DNA of 64,000 nucleotides from Dasyornis broadbenti (taxonomy: Eukaryota > Chordata > Aves > Passeriformes > Dasyornithidae), in NCBI GenBank assembly GCA_013397935.1, contig VZRN01006406.1, forward strand, positions 248,001 through 312,000. The letters are read 5' to 3'. The notes below the pieces were generated by a model. It made no database searches. It worked only from the letters and a program-made list of their open reading frames with translations, and was not told where the DNA came from. Positions 13,101 through 25,900 of this stretch are shown in pieces. Numbering within the stretch: position 1 is the first letter of the stretch; each line of letters starts with the position of its first letter. The translations under genes and the position numbers were made by a program.

Positions 13101-14850
13101 TTACCACCTCCTAATGCCTTTTCCTGTGCAATAGTGTCATTTTTTTTATACTTTAGCTTCTAAAATAGTAAAGCCAAAGCATGAATAGTTGAAGTAACTT
13201 AAATGATATCAAACACTGTGTGAATAATAGAGCCAGGTATACAAAGACTCCCAGCATTCTGCTGCAGACAGTAAAATTACTCCGATCAAAATGCTTTTCT
13301 AGGTAGAATCTTTTGATCTTTTGTAACCTTTTTTTTTTTGATCTACAAAATACAGTCACTGATCAATACTGAATCATCATAGTGACTGCAGTGCAAAGCT
13401 CCATTGTGGGCTGCAAACAAATCTACCTCCTCCAGCAAAACAGGTGAGTGGAACAGATAACCAGAGCTGACTGTTACTGGAAAGGTTTGCAGCACAACAT
13501 AATGAATTTTTATGAGACTTTGAACATCTATTTTATGTAGTTCCACATGTCAGATGTTCATTATACTGAGTTTATAGTCAACTCTGATCATGTGAAATTT
13601 GAATCATTAATTATACGGAAGGAATAATTGGAAGAGTCCTTTAGTTTCCATATTTTACGATCCTCATCCAAGATAAATAAAGTTCTCTGCCAAGTTCTGC
13701 ACTAGTGCAAATCAAGCCTGTCTTCTTTTCAGTCAGAGGAAGGGCATGGAATGATAAAGGATATATATCTCCTCCTGTTAAACTACAGCTTTGTGATATT
13801 ATTATATGTGTTTCTCCTTCGTGGTTTGCTACCTGTCAGAGAGAATAAAGACTGCGATATTTAATCAACTCTGGCTGTGCCATCTCACACTATGATATCA
13901 ATATTCAAATAATACTCTAATTTCTGGGCATTTGGACTATGCTAAACATGAATCCAAGAAAACAAATAGAGAAAGATGAGTGCATGTTACTGTATCTACC
14001 AAATCTGGAGTCGTTGTACATAACAGTAGGAATATAACAAAGTTCTGCAGATGTCTCTTACTGGTGTTTGAAGGAAGGATGAGTTAAACAGGGAACTCTG
14101 ATCTAATTCAGACATCCTGTACATGAAAACATACAGACATTTATACCAATACTGTCAGATTTTCTTGTCATGGTCACTTTTCTTTTAAACAGAAGTGCCT
14201 TTTTTACACAGAAGTTTATGAAAAGAATTAAGCATGAACAGTGTGAAGCATTTTTTATATATCTTCTCTCTACTCCCACCTGAAGCCTCAAGAGTTTTTC
14301 TACCAGAATTGTAAATGATCAAGATATATTTTCAGAATTCTGTTCTGCACCAGTATTTTTTCTGTGTGATGCTTTGCTTTTGATTCCTTTAAAGCAGGTA
14401 AAGAATGAAAACAGTGTGGAGGTTATGAAATTCAACCATACCATCTGAGGCATTTTCAACTCTCTTTGATGTTGACTGTGACACATTTATTCTGTATCAC
14501 ATTAGGCCATCCTACTTTAGAGCCTCCTTAAAGAACTTTATTCTAGGCATTGCTTGTTTTCAGAAGCTCTTCATCTGAAGAATTTTATTTTGGGATTCCT
14601 CATTGTAGGTCAGAAATGGTGATCAAATACCAAGGAGTTTATTCATTAAGCTATTTGTACTAAGATTTGACTTGGAGACTCAAGATCTATGAGTATCTGT
14701 TCATAAAGAAGAATATATTGTTATTAGGCAACATAGTTGATTAATCAAATAGAAATCTATAAATAGCCATGCATTTCTAAAAGTACTATCTAACTCTAAG
14801 GGGAGAAGGTAGTTATTTGGTATGGGACAATTTACAGATTCCAAGTCAGG

Positions 14851-14870
14851 AAATAAATAAATAAATAATA
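14851..14870 (+). repeat. (AAAT)n microsatellite, short
   Basis: About four and a half copies of aaat in tandem, ending aataata. It is a simple AT-rich tetranucleotide repeat inside the intron. Confidence 0.85.
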
Positions 14871-17251
14871 GTAAATATGTTTCTTTTTTTCAGTTCCAGA
14901 AGTAGCTTTTAGCTTACATAAAGTCTGTGTATACCGACTAATGTTAAGGTAAAGTCTCCTCATAGCTTCCAGAGAATACAGAAAAATAAAAATAAAAAAA
15001 GGAGAAGGTTGTCAGTATCCTTAAAATACAGCATTAGGAAGAGAGGTTTGTTGTCAGAATTGTTAAAAGGGGATTAAATTTCTCTTCTGCTGTATACTCC
15101 AAAGAGTAATTTCAGCCTTTTCATCTGGTGTTCTAAGCCTTTAAGCCCAAGTCACTTTAAGCTGACTACTGTGTTACACGACTATTAACTCAAATATCTG
15201 ATTTTAGAATATGTGTATTGCCAGAAGTTAATTTTATGTCTTTGTTGCCAGTTGGAGACTGGATAGCTGATGCTGATTAAGGAAAAACAGCGAAGTCAAT
15301 TGTCTTCAAAAGGATTTATCTTCTTTTTGTCTGAAAAGGTGCCTAAAGGAACAAACATCTAAAGTGTTGTAGGAAAAGGAAAGGAAATCAGTTTTGACTT
15401 TAAAATCTCTTTTTTTAAGAAGAGTAAATTGGCTCTAGAATGGTTGTAGGTTGGAAACAGCAGCAAGAAGTAACTTGCATAGTTTAGATTCATCTTAAGC
15501 AGCTTAATCAACATAGCTTGAGCTGTTTTCACTTGTTTTAAAAGACCCCTTCGGAATCCTTTGGACTATTTGTTTTTAAATTAAATACTTTTTAAAAATT
15601 CTAAAATAATATCGTGGCATTTATCGAACAAAGACGATTACATGGTATTAATAAATCTTACAGTAACTTACATCAGAAGAACAAAGTTAATTACATGACA
15701 AATCAAAATATTAACTTGCTGTGATTGATTGTTGCAAAGTCATGTGCTGAGGTTTATTTTTAATTAACTGCTTGGCTTGCATTGTCTTTACTGGTTTGTT
15801 CAAGCGAAACAAGAGTTGTCATAAAGAAGACAAATCTATTGATATAACAGAAGAGGTTTTGTCTGAATAAAAAATAGAATAACTATTGCTAATACTTCTT
15901 TTTAAACAAACACTAGCAGTTTGGTTATTTTTTCCAAATATCAATGAAGACTGGTGGATTAAAATACATTGTATTTTATTTTACGATAATTTTAAAGTTA
16001 ATTTACCGTATGAAGTACCAGCAAATGAACCTTGAAGAACAGTATTGTAGCCATGTGTTGTTTTTATTTCATGTTGCAGCAAACTCCCCACTTGCACATT
16101 CTGTGCATCTTGGGAGACAAAGTCTGGGAACGAACCGTTAGAAATAGATCTGTGGGAGGATAATAGCCTGGGACATAGGGAGCAAAATGATCTGTGGAAT
16201 ATTTTAATTTTGGTCTGTGGCAGATGGGGTACGGACATGGACGGAATTCTGCCCCAGAGATGCCTTTAAACACAGTTCTGTCACAGGGGTGGAAGGAAGA
16301 GACTCTCCCTGCAGCTCTGGGATCGGGCACTGGTTTTTGTCACACAACGGCTACTTTTTAAGTTAAAGCAGTTTCAAGACATTTTCATTTCTCTCCGATA
16401 GAATCTATGACCTTTCAGATGAGCTGGATGTTAATGCAGTCTGTTATCATGCAAATGAAACATTTGGAAGGTATCAGCAGCTCCCCACGGTTGGTTGTTT
16501 GGTTTCCACTGTCACAAACTGCAGGATTTTGTGTGGTTATTGTGTCCCACCTTCTTTTAATCTATTTAAACTCAGACATTTACTCTGCTCTGGCTTTATT
16601 CTGTACTGCATTCTCAACTGGCATGGCAGTACTGGCAAGTTCCTTACATTCTAGCAGCTTTTGAAATTGTTCTGCCTTTGTATTTACACCATTTCGTCAG
16701 CTAAGCCAAAACCCCTGGCTTCTGTTGGCTTATGTTCACAAGAGCATCACCAAAGGCTGTGCTGGCACAGCGACGGAGAGGCCTGGCTGTTCCCATCTCA
16801 GTTAACACAGGGGCTTTTCTCCAGAAGAAAATGTAATATAAACCAGGTATAATTTTGTGAATGTTATTGATAGATTGACCTGGGTGAAGGATTAGGTGAG
16901 AAAAACCTATAAAGATTAAGGCCAATTTCATTATCACAGAGTTATGTAAATCCTACTCTTTAATTTATTTTTTTTTTCTGTTGTATTCTGGCAGCATTTA
17001 TTGAGTGAATTCAATGATCTTTTAACTCAAGGAGTACAGATCTCTTCTGAGATTCCGGCTTTGAACCACACTGCCAAAAAGGGACTAAGAAAATAATGTA
17101 ATATTTCATGTTTGAATCTCTGGTTCCTCTTCAGTATTTTTTTTAAATCTTTTTCTTAAAGTGTGTAGAATTTATATATGTGGCCTGTATGTTTCTTGGC
17201 TGGATAAATAAGTTTAACATTTTCTTTTTTTTTTTTTTTTGTTTCATCTTC

Positions 17252-17257
17252 TAGCAG
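17252..17257 (+). promoter_or_regulatory. Tandem NAGNAG splice acceptor
   Basis: TAG and CAG lie back to back before the exon, after a 16-base T run (17225-17240). Splicing after 17254 or after 17257 both keep the frame and differ by one alanine codon. The downstream site gives the same spacing as the human protein as I recall it, so I placed the exon start at 17258. Confidence 0.7.
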
Positions 17258-17350
17258 GCAGAAAAACAATCAGTCTGAACATTCAGTCTGTCACAACTTA
17301 CAAGACAATTTCTAATGTCATTGGATATTTAAAAGGAGCTGTATTTCCTG
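17258..17350 (+). CDS. NAALADL2: NAALADL2 internal exon: re-entry into the peptidase-like domain
   Basis: 93-base exon, phase 1 to phase 1. It reads (G)RKTISLNIQSVTTYKTISN and continues VIGYLKGAVFP. In the M28/TfR-like family this is the strand-turn-strand where the chain leaves the PA domain and returns to the peptidase fold. PSMA has VTRIYNVIGTLRGAVEP at the same place, and the NVIG..L.GAV..P core matches it closely. The donor cctg|gtaagt is a perfect consensus. The acceptor is the NAGNAG pair at 17252-17257, so isoforms with one extra alanine before the glycine are possible. The first base of the next aspartate codon comes from this exon, and the following exon supplies the other two. Confidence 0.93.
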
Positions 17351-20300
17351 GTAAGTATCCCTTTATCATTTTTATTGATTATTTATTTCATGATGGCTGA
17401 GAGTCATAGCTGGGATCAGAATCCTATTTTGCCAGATGATGCCCTAATACAGAGGAAGGAGAAAGACTTTTTTGTAGTCATCGTGTGATTTATGACAAGG
17501 CAGAACATGAGGGTTAAACAGAGAACAAGCTGAAAGGGATATTGTAGTTACAATAAGCATATTTTTACACAAGCAGCAGGGGTTGCATGTGGACCACAGA
17601 GCGTATCACTGGTTTGTACCAAGGAACTGTGGTACGGTTTTAATTTTAATGTAATTTTGACACTTGCTGCAGCCTTATTTTGAGTTTCAATCATGCCTTA
17701 AGCTGGTTTTATACAATTCTGCGAATAATAATTACAGTTCTCTATGTCTGATAATTGAACAATAAGACTCTAAGTGCAGCTGGGACGTAAAGCACAAACC
17801 CCCTCTGTCCTTTGATGCTGAACATAGATAATGTGATAATCAGGATATTATAAGACCATTTTGAGATTATTCTGTCAGTAAATGAACCTGCCTGAAAGGT
17901 GAAGGATTTCTGCACCGTGAAGGAATGCTGCTGCTGGTTACTTACATAGCGCAAACAATTCCTAGAGTGCAGATCATCATCAAAACATCACGCTCGCCTT
18001 AATACAGTTTTATTAGGTTTAGAAGAAAGGATGGAAATTTGTTTACATTCCCTTAGGAGGTGGGCCAGTCGTCTCATATTTTAAGTAATGGAATGAAGGA
18101 GGCAGAGAAAATTTAAGTTTATTCCTGTTGGTGAAATAATATCTCAGTTTTGTGTGCGCAGAATGCTGTACTTCTCACCGGAATTTTTGTTTGTTTAAAG
18201 CAACAGAGGAAACAATTAGCACAGTGAATTTAATTTCTATGAAGGATTTGATTTCCTTCATGAATTTGAAGCTACCAGTCTGCCATTCCTAATGTTTTGC
18301 AAATAGCTGTCATGGAGTTGGAAAGGCAGAAACTGCCATGTTTAGACATTCTGTCTGCTGAATTGTGAAACAGAGGCAAGAAAATTAATTTAAAAATCTG
18401 CATCAGTTTCTGTTTAGTAAGTCCTTTATCATCTCTATACTAATCTTCCATCTTATTATTGCATCTTTTATAAGAAACTGCTTTTTAAACATTTGTCAAT
18501 ATATGCTGAGCTTTAAGAACATAAGGATATATAAATAAGTGAAGTCAGTACCCAGATAGCAACAGCTTGTCCCATGGAGTCTGGCTCGACAAGGGCCATA
18601 GCAACTGTCTTTTAATAAAGGCACAAGTTAAATGTCTAATGCACCACAGTATTTTGTACAGAATCAATGTTAAGCCTTTGTTTCTTTCTCTGCTCTTCCT
18701 GGTTGACACCACAGTCATTCCTCCTCAACTGCTTTGAATCTTGATATTTCCATGGCATTGATTCTCTGTCGTTTTGATGGGGTTTTGCTCGTTTCATACA
18801 GATGAAATGTTCCCAGAAGTGCAGAAGGAAGGCAAAATTTATCTTTAGGACTTAATGAAAAACTGCAGAGCATCACCAAGGGTGGAATTTATTTCTTTTT
18901 GCTTAAAGACCACCTAACACACACACAGAGACGAGCACATCTATGTAATGGTGACCTTAGCTGATGTTTGATCTGAGGAGTAAGAACGAGCGTCTGAAAT
19001 GTAACTAAGATGTTGAAAGGTTTAGGAGTAGATGAAATGTGATCGTTGGTAGCATTTTAAAACCCGAAAAACGTAACACTGGTTTTATAGATCTATTGGA
19101 CGTGGTTGAAAATGGGATGTGTAACAAGAAAAGACAGGATGAAGAGACTCTTTTTAAAGATAAATCCTTGTTCAGCCCATCACTACCCTGAACCTCACTT
19201 CAAGGTTATCTGATGGATATTTTTTTCCTCTGTCTCTAGTCCTTTCTCTTTTATTTTTGCCATGTGATTCTGAGAAAGGACTGCTGCTGCCTCTGCAAAC
19301 GTGACCATCCTTTCCCCTGTGCTTTCCCTGTAGTCATTCGCTTTAGGGTATTGCCTCTGTTTGAGGGAGAGATGGGCAAGGATGAATTCCAGAGGAGGCA
19401 CCAGCTGCTCTGTTTTGCCCCTGCTCGTTCAGCTGCCATCTCCAGCAGTAAGGTGCTGCTTGTAGCTCCCTCTCTATCAAAATATCCTTCAAGGTTTTAA
19501 TGAGGTCTCTTCCCTTTCACACAGTCTGAGCACAGGCTAAACAGAAATTATTTTACCTACACACCCCCCAAGCAATTGATTGAAAATGTTGTGTTATAGG
19601 TACAACAGATCCTCTCTTTGTAAAACATTTTTGATTCCTTATTAAATAACATGCTCAGATATTTTGTCGAACAATACTGGTAAAAATCCAGTTTGACAGT
19701 GAACACTTTTATAATCAAAGTGTTCCATTAATGTTGTTTCTAGGAAGCAGTCACTGCGAACCATACTGAGCAGATATTTTAATTTTAGAAGCAAACCCAA
19801 AATGTGGGCAACTGTTTGTTGCTGCATTGTGGTGAACTGACAGCAATTGAATGAATCCACTTGGATAAAGAAAGAAAATTAAAACAGTTGCACTTTTTGG
19901 AGCCAAAATAACACTCAGAGATTGCTGTGAATCTGGCACCACTTGATAACTGTTCTTCTGTTGTCTGTTGGTATCCTGAAAGAGGGAAAGAACACCTTTA
20001 AAAGTCTAGATCTGGAGCAGAAGGAGACTTTACAAAATACCAGAACAAAACCAGTAAACGATCCTTCAAAGAAGGTTGTAAATTCATCTCACGCAGAAGG
20101 TCTAATAGTTTAATAGCTCATTCAGAATAACTCTGCTTTGACTCTTGACAGGCCTCAGTCACACGAGTCAGTCATGTTATTTCATAACACATCATCGGTT
20201 CTGGAATAAAATAAGGGGTTTTGTTTCCCTTGTGAGTGGTGTTAGGGTTATATATAATGCCTTGAGAGATGGAGATTTAATCTTATTTCTCTGAAAAAAA

Positions 20301-21164
20301 AAGTGTGGTTTTTGTGGTTTGGGTTTTGTTTTTTTTTTTCCTAAGTAACCATAGGCATGTTCTTTATTTTGGGTTGAAACCTCCTGCTTTTCATTCTATA
20401 AAATGCTTTCTTCCAGCATGAACAAGGCTGCTAGGTGTGCCTTACCGTTTCTGTACCATTCATTATCTCTATCCCTCTGTCGTGTCTCCTCTCTAAACCT
20501 GCAGTCCGGGTATTTTAGTGTCTCCTTCCACGGAAGGCTAAGTCCTGATCTCTAATCTGGTTCCCAGCTGCTCAACTGCTGTTTCTGCCATGTCTTTTTT
20601 GAGATAGGGTGGTGAGCACTGAACACAGTCTTCCAGGTGAGGGAGTACTAACACTTTGTGTATTTTCTTTATGTTTCCCATTGTGCTGCCACACCTTTCA
20701 TTTTCTTTTTTCTTTTGATGCTGTTGCGTATTGAAGATCATTTCCTGCTTATTATTTTGTGTTTTTTCATAACACTGGACAGTGAGCATGGAAATATTGC
20801 ATTGTCTATATGACCAAGTCCTGGCTGTAAAAATGGTTTATATCAGATCTATAAAGAGAGCAATGAGCAAACAATGAAGGCAAGGGCATGGGGATTAATT
20901 TAGGAAAGTGTGTACATACATTTATTTACTAGTTCATTTTTAACTAGTACTCACAGTCGTATGTATATTTGTTGTATGATTGTCTTGCATGTCATCATAC
21001 ACATTTTTGTTATTGACAGTTTTGTGTTATATTAATGACATTACAGACTACTAATACAGTTCATTTTTAGGGTTATCTGGAATTCTTTTAATCTTAGTAT
21101 CCAGAAAAAATAATATTCTCATCTGTCCTTTTTTTTTTTTTTTTTAATGCCTTCTTGATTTCAG
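17351..21164 (+). other. NAALADL2: NAALADL2 intron, 3.8 kb
   Basis: Intron from gtaagt to tttcag. It contains an antisense CR1 fragment (about 20430-20790), an 8-bp inverted repeat at 20927-20949 and a 17-base T run at 21129-21145 just before the acceptor. Overlapping frames near 19.2-19.5 kb on both strands show no family resemblance. Confidence 0.75.
20430..20790 (-). repeat. Decayed CR1-type LINE fragment, antisense (more internal region)
   Basis: The + strand follows, with decay, the reverse complement of an internal CR1 segment. A 'gagcactgaacacagtcttccaggtgag' stretch corresponds to the familiar 'actggacacaatactccag' block. Further on, 'cttttgatgctgttgcgtattgaagatcatttcctgc' corresponds to the 'cctgctaatacatcccagaatgatg' block. 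Order and spacing fit; identity is low. It covers a different part of CR1 from the 7.8-kb fragment. Edges are approximate. Confidence 0.55.
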
Positions 21165-21370
21165 ACAGGTACGTCATCATTGGCAGCCATCACAGCAGTT
21201 TGAAGGGTTATGGTGGGCAAGAATGGGCCAGTAGCACTGCTGCCATCACAGCCCTGATCCAAGCCCTGATGCCAGAGGTGAAGAGGGGCTGGAGGCCTGA
21301 CCGGACCGTGCTCTTCTGCTCCTGGGGAGGAACAGCCTTTGGGAACATCGGCTCCTACGAGTGGGCTGAG
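21165..21370 (+). CDS. NAALADL2: NAALADL2 internal exon: core of the degenerate metal site
   Basis: 206-base exon, phase 1 in and phase 0 out, and visibly richer in GC than its surroundings. It begins DRYVIIGSHHS, passes through YGGQEWASSTA, GWRPDRT and FCSWGGTAFGNIGSYEW, and ends AE. This is the hallmark block of NAALADL2. PSMA has YVILGGHRDSW..GGIDPQSG and ASWDAEEFGLLGS in the same places. By that alignment the first zinc-ligand histidine is kept (codon 21188-21190). The bridging aspartate has become glutamine (21218-21220). The catalytic glutamate and the next zinc-ligand glutamate have become threonine and alanine (21332-21337). The fold-forming residues are kept, so the domain should fold but not hydrolyse peptides as M28 enzymes do. 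The acceptor is tttcag after a long T run; the donor is gag|gtaaaa. Confidence 0.97.
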
Positions 21371-22869
21371 GTAAAACAGCTTCAGGAGGCCTCGTTGCAG
21401 TAAGGATTGCCTCTGTTGAAAGCATGGAAACATTGTGAAATGCCCCCACGGAAATTGTGGCTCGTTAAGTGGTCTCTGAGGTCCGTCTGTGTTCGCTCAT
21501 GTACTACATCGCAAATGCAGGGAAAACATCGATTGAGGGCATTCCTGGGGATAATGAGACGGCAGGAGGTTGCCATGGCTGTGAAGGTTGTGTACACAGC
21601 ACCTTTGGGAGCTGATTTCCCTCCATGATTGAGCACAGCTTTGTAAAAGGGTTTGACAGAGGGAGGAAAACCTCAAAAAACGATGTAGACACAGAAATAG
21701 CTTAGAGAGCTTTCTCACCTTCCTGAAGGTTTAATATTTAACAATTTTTAATTGATAGGCTTAGTGTGGGGAGAAGTGAATCAAAAGAGAAAGAAGGGAA
21801 CCATGCTGCGGTTTACATTGATTGGATAAACCTTGCAGTGTCTCCGTGGCCTGTGCTGATTCACTTCTCACAGATTTGTGCTCAGTTGGATACAATCCGA
21901 CCCAGACAGCTTTGAGCTCTTACTTTCAACATAATAGGAATCAGCTGACTGAGAGAAAATACCTCAAAAAGTATTGATGATCATACATGGCTACAGTGGA
22001 TTTCGGGTCATAAATTAAAGGAGTAGCTGGCAGAGAGTTTCATGGCTGCTTTTCCAACTCTAATGGTTCAATGAATTAAAACAGTAGATAAAATAAAGAG
22101 TTAATTGCTTTTTACCATGCGTAAGAAGCAGCCAGCCCTCATTGAAATTTCATACTTCCAACATGATTATTCTTCAGAAACAAGAAGGGGTGAAAAAATC
22201 AAATTGAAAAGATCCAGGCTGGAAGCAAAATTTGTTTAGTTCCACTTCAAGTCAGCTTTGCATCAGATGTAATTGCGTTACACCCCTTCTGTTCAATATA
22301 AAGAGCCACTTCATGCAAAGAGGAACTCATTACTGAGAAGGCAAAGGGGATCCTTTTAAAAAAGAGATAATAATTGAAACCGTTTGTACATGCTATTTTC
22401 ATAGTCTAAAAAATAATAAAATGAAAACACTGGGAAAGTTACGCAATTCAAATCTGAATTTGGTCTCTAAATATTTGAGTCCGTTTAACTGTTGATAATG
22501 ATTGCTTTTGAAGTTTGTCTTCTGTCAGGCATAGGTTTAAAAGGCCATCATGTTGTTTCACAGTGTGTAATGTTTTCATTTTTGGCTTTATAAGTGTAGT
22601 AATTTTTAATTCCTCTCAGACCTGTTTGCATTTTCTTTAGATAATGTGTGAAATGGAATTATAACTTCTGCTACACAGAGAAATAGCACTAAAATATCCT
22701 TTGAAGCTCATAACATCATATTGTAAGAAGCAGTAGTTAACTAATGCTTGGGCAATCACAGAGGATGGAAACATAGGGTGCAGTTTACCCCTTGAAGAAA
22801 TCGAAAGAACAAAACAAGCCTTAATTAAAATGATGCATAGTAGTAACCATTCTTCTGCTTCTGTTGTAG
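21371..22869 (+). other. NAALADL2: NAALADL2 intron, 1.5 kb
   Basis: Shortest intron in the window, from gtaaaa to tgttgtag. Frames on both strands at 21.4-21.7 kb overlap the exon edge or run through plain intron, and I recognise none of them. No repeat family is identifiable. Confidence 0.8.
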
Positions 22870-22989
22870 GATCTCAGGGCGGTTCTTCATAGAAATGTTG
22901 TGGCTTACATCAGCCTCCATAACCCAGTCAGAGGCAACTCAACTTTACACCCCGTTGCATCCCCTTCTCTTCAGCAGCTGGCAGCAGAG
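22870..22989 (+). CDS. NAALADL2: NAALADL2 internal exon: third metal-ligand position and conserved glycosylation site
   Basis: 120-base exon, phase 0 on both sides, 40 codons. It reads DLRAVLHRNVVAYISLHNPV, then RGNSTLHPVASPSLQQLAAE. PSMA has GVAYINADSSIEGNYTL here. The zinc-ligand aspartate of PSMA (Asp453) aligns with histidine in codon 22918-22920, and human NAALADL2 also has histidine there as I recall it. The N-S-T sequon at 22936-22944 aligns with the glycosylated Asn459 of PSMA. The acceptor is tctgttgtag. The donor gag|gttaga lacks the usual purine at +3 and G at +5, so it is weak. The next intron is 15.9 kb. Confidence 0.95.
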
Positions 22990-25900
22990 GTTAGAAATAA
23001 AATATTTGGTTTCACATGGGGTTTATGAGGTTACATGGTTAGATAGCAATGGGTGGAGGTTGTTTCGCTTGAGAATTTTAACCTCACAAATACACACGAA
23101 CTGTTTTTACTAAGTAAGCAGGTTAAATTTTATTTTAAAATATAACGTAGGTTGTAAGGGATAACTTGTTTCACCTGTTTGTTATACAAAGTCTCACCAT
23201 ACTTGCACGCCCTACAGCTTTTTTACCTTTCCACAGCTTTAAAGTGACATGTTTGTTTTTCTTCAGCACAGAGCACATTTTTCTCATCCTAATCAGGTCT
23301 TTCCAGACTGTTTCTCAATTTGCATTTAAACCTGTGTATTTACCAGATGTAACATGACACACAGGGAGAAGTGTTACTCCTCCTGTAATAAATACTGTCT
23401 AAAGTGAGCATGTCAGGCTCGGTGCTCAGCGATGCCTTTGCAGCTCACTTGGAGTCAGGATATTCCATGGCTGCGCTGGGGTAAGGGCACGTAGGCCTTA
23501 AACGAATGCCCTTATTGCTGTTCCTGAGGTTTCTGAATTAATCAGTATTTTACATGAATGGAAAATAGTGTAAGGCACATTCTAAATGACAAAACCAGTT
23601 TGAGGTGATATGCATAAAATGGAGTTCAATTTGACTTTCAAAAATTACGCTTTTTAGATGTTTTCTCTGTAAGTTTGCCAAATGAATACTTATTCTGATG
23701 TTTCTTTGACTTGCCTCTGAAGCATTTGGTAATAAACACTCCTCAAAGCAGCATCTTAGATTAAATGCAGTTTAAGACTGATCTGGCTTGGCAATTGTTC
23801 AACTAAGTTAGTAAAATGATATCAGTAAATTGCTTCTTAGCAATGTCCTAACCACTTCTCCTGTCCAGTGATTAAGTGGTAATTTCCTCATGGAAAGAAT
23901 CTGGTTTATTCTGTGTAAGTATTGTGAAAAATGCGGTGCAACATCGTTTCAGAGAGAGAAAAAGCTTCCATTTGTGGACAATTATTTATAATGTTATATA
24001 TGTGAGTCTGCAGTTGTTATGGAGATGTCAATTCAAATTTTATTGTCAGTTTTAGCTATTGTATTTGCAAAAAATACTATGCTGAAAAGTTGCTATCCTT
24101 TTGCAAACCTTATGGTGCTGGCAGTTCTATCTCCATTAAAACAAGTATTTGCCATTTAAGGGAGTAAGTTTATTACATTAGGTCCTTGAGCTATTTGGTT
24201 TTTTCTCATTTTATTTCTTTGACTTCAGAATACAACCCATGGCAGTGATATGAAAACTGAATTGTCTGGAGCTTTGCAGCAGTCTCTTTATTATCTATTT
24301 ATCACTTTATTAAGACTCGATTCTTACATTCTAATAAATGCCATATTAGTATGGGTGTTACATTCATGCCCTCTGTTTTGGAGAGGAAGCAGAGTAAATC
24401 CCTTTTTCACTGCCTCTTTTTTTTAGTTCCAGTAAACACCTTCCATCTCACTTCTGATTCTTTAATATCGAGAGCGTATCCCTTCTGCATGTTTACCCTA
24501 AAGCCCCATTTAAAAAGTGAAGGATAAAATGCCTGTGAGCATTTTATCTGTATGGCTTTACTTTCTGTAGGATATAATTGTTTGTAATTAATATAACTGT
24601 CATATAGTTTGTGACATTAAAAAGATTTGTAGGAATTATGACTTTGAAATGCTGGCTGGAATTTTGAATTCATGTGAGGTGTATTGGCAGTGATGGAACA
24701 GCCCAGCACAGATCCTCATCTGTTCCCATGGGTCCTCACAATTTGCCACGTGCCCAGAAGATTTTCTCTGGAAGACTGATCTGCATATAAAGAATATTGA
24801 TATCACTTCCAGCACTTGCCAAGAAGACAGTGTAATTGCAGATTACCTCTAAATTATGATAGTGCAAATGGGTTGAGATGTAACTTTTTGGAGCTCATCT
24901 CATCTTGAAGAAATTGTGAGTCTATTCACATGAGATTCTTGCCACCAGGTGCAGGTTGCAAAGGAGAGCTTAAAAATTCCAGTGAGAGAAAAGGAACATT
25001 TTAATTTGTAAGAGCCCTGAAATTAGGTTTAGAACAGAAAAGAAAGCGAAACAGGAATTTAGAATTAATGATACCACTCAATTTTAAAATGAAAGGACAG
25101 AATAGCCTGTCTTGTTTAGTTAGATAGAAGTTTTCCGTAATTTGTGAATACTGGGAAGATACTGCACTGTGCCTTTGGATCCAGTGATGAAACTCACAAT
25201 TCCATTTCTAGACCACAACAAAAGAAACTGTCATGCGTTTTTTTTTTCCTTCTACTGCTAAACAGTGTTATGACATTGTTTAGAGCTAAGGGAGACTAAA
25301 ATGTCCCCATATGTGTTGGGTTTTGTTCAGTGCTCGCTGTTGTGCTATAAAGCTGTGTGTGAAAAACGGGGAGAATGTATTCCCAGGGAAAATTAATACA
25401 ATGTCACAAAAGCCTACCAAGGTTAAATGTTGCGATTCTAGGGATAACAATGAAAAACTGTGCTTTGTCCTGCGCAAGAGAACTCGAGTGAAAATCACAA
25501 TGAGTGCAGAGCATTCCATGGATGCTGCAAGGAACATAATTTAAAGAGAACTGTGGGGAAATAGCAAACTAAGATGGGCCAATGCATACAGCAGTGTTTG
25601 CTTTCTGTGCTGGTTTGTTTTTTTTTTCTTTCCCTAAAATAAAATTTTAGAGAGTTGCTAATCACTACAACTTCCAAAATACCTTTTTCCCTTCATTTCT
25701 GGGAAAAGGAGGAAAAGAAGTTTTAGCTGAAATGCTGTTTGTTTGGATATTCTAAACTTAACAATGAAAAGAAGACTCAGAAACTTAGTAAGTTGTCTGC
25801 TACGTGAGGTCTGGCAATCAGAGAACAGGATAAGTGCTTGGCTAATTAACAGAGACCATGTTTCTTAAAGATGTTTTGTATAAAGGGATTATATCTTCAT

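Larger units (their letters stand above)
9995..17257 (+). other. NAALADL2: NAALADL2 intron, 7.3 kb
   Basis: AT-rich intron starting gtagtg and ending in a long T tract followed by tctagcag. I see no exon, RNA gene or intact transposon in it. It holds a 20-base A run at 10165-10184, a 16-base T run at 12468-12483, a short (AAAT)n run near 14851-14870, and an acceptor fused directly to a donor at 14397/14398. Overlapping short open frames on both strands near 16.0-16.3 kb fit a locally less AT-rich patch rather than a gene. Confidence 0.75.

Noticed and set aside
15981..16330. Overlapping open frames on both strands suggesting a gene
   Set aside because: Frames on opposite strands share the same less AT-rich patch. 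None has a domain, start context or splice sites.
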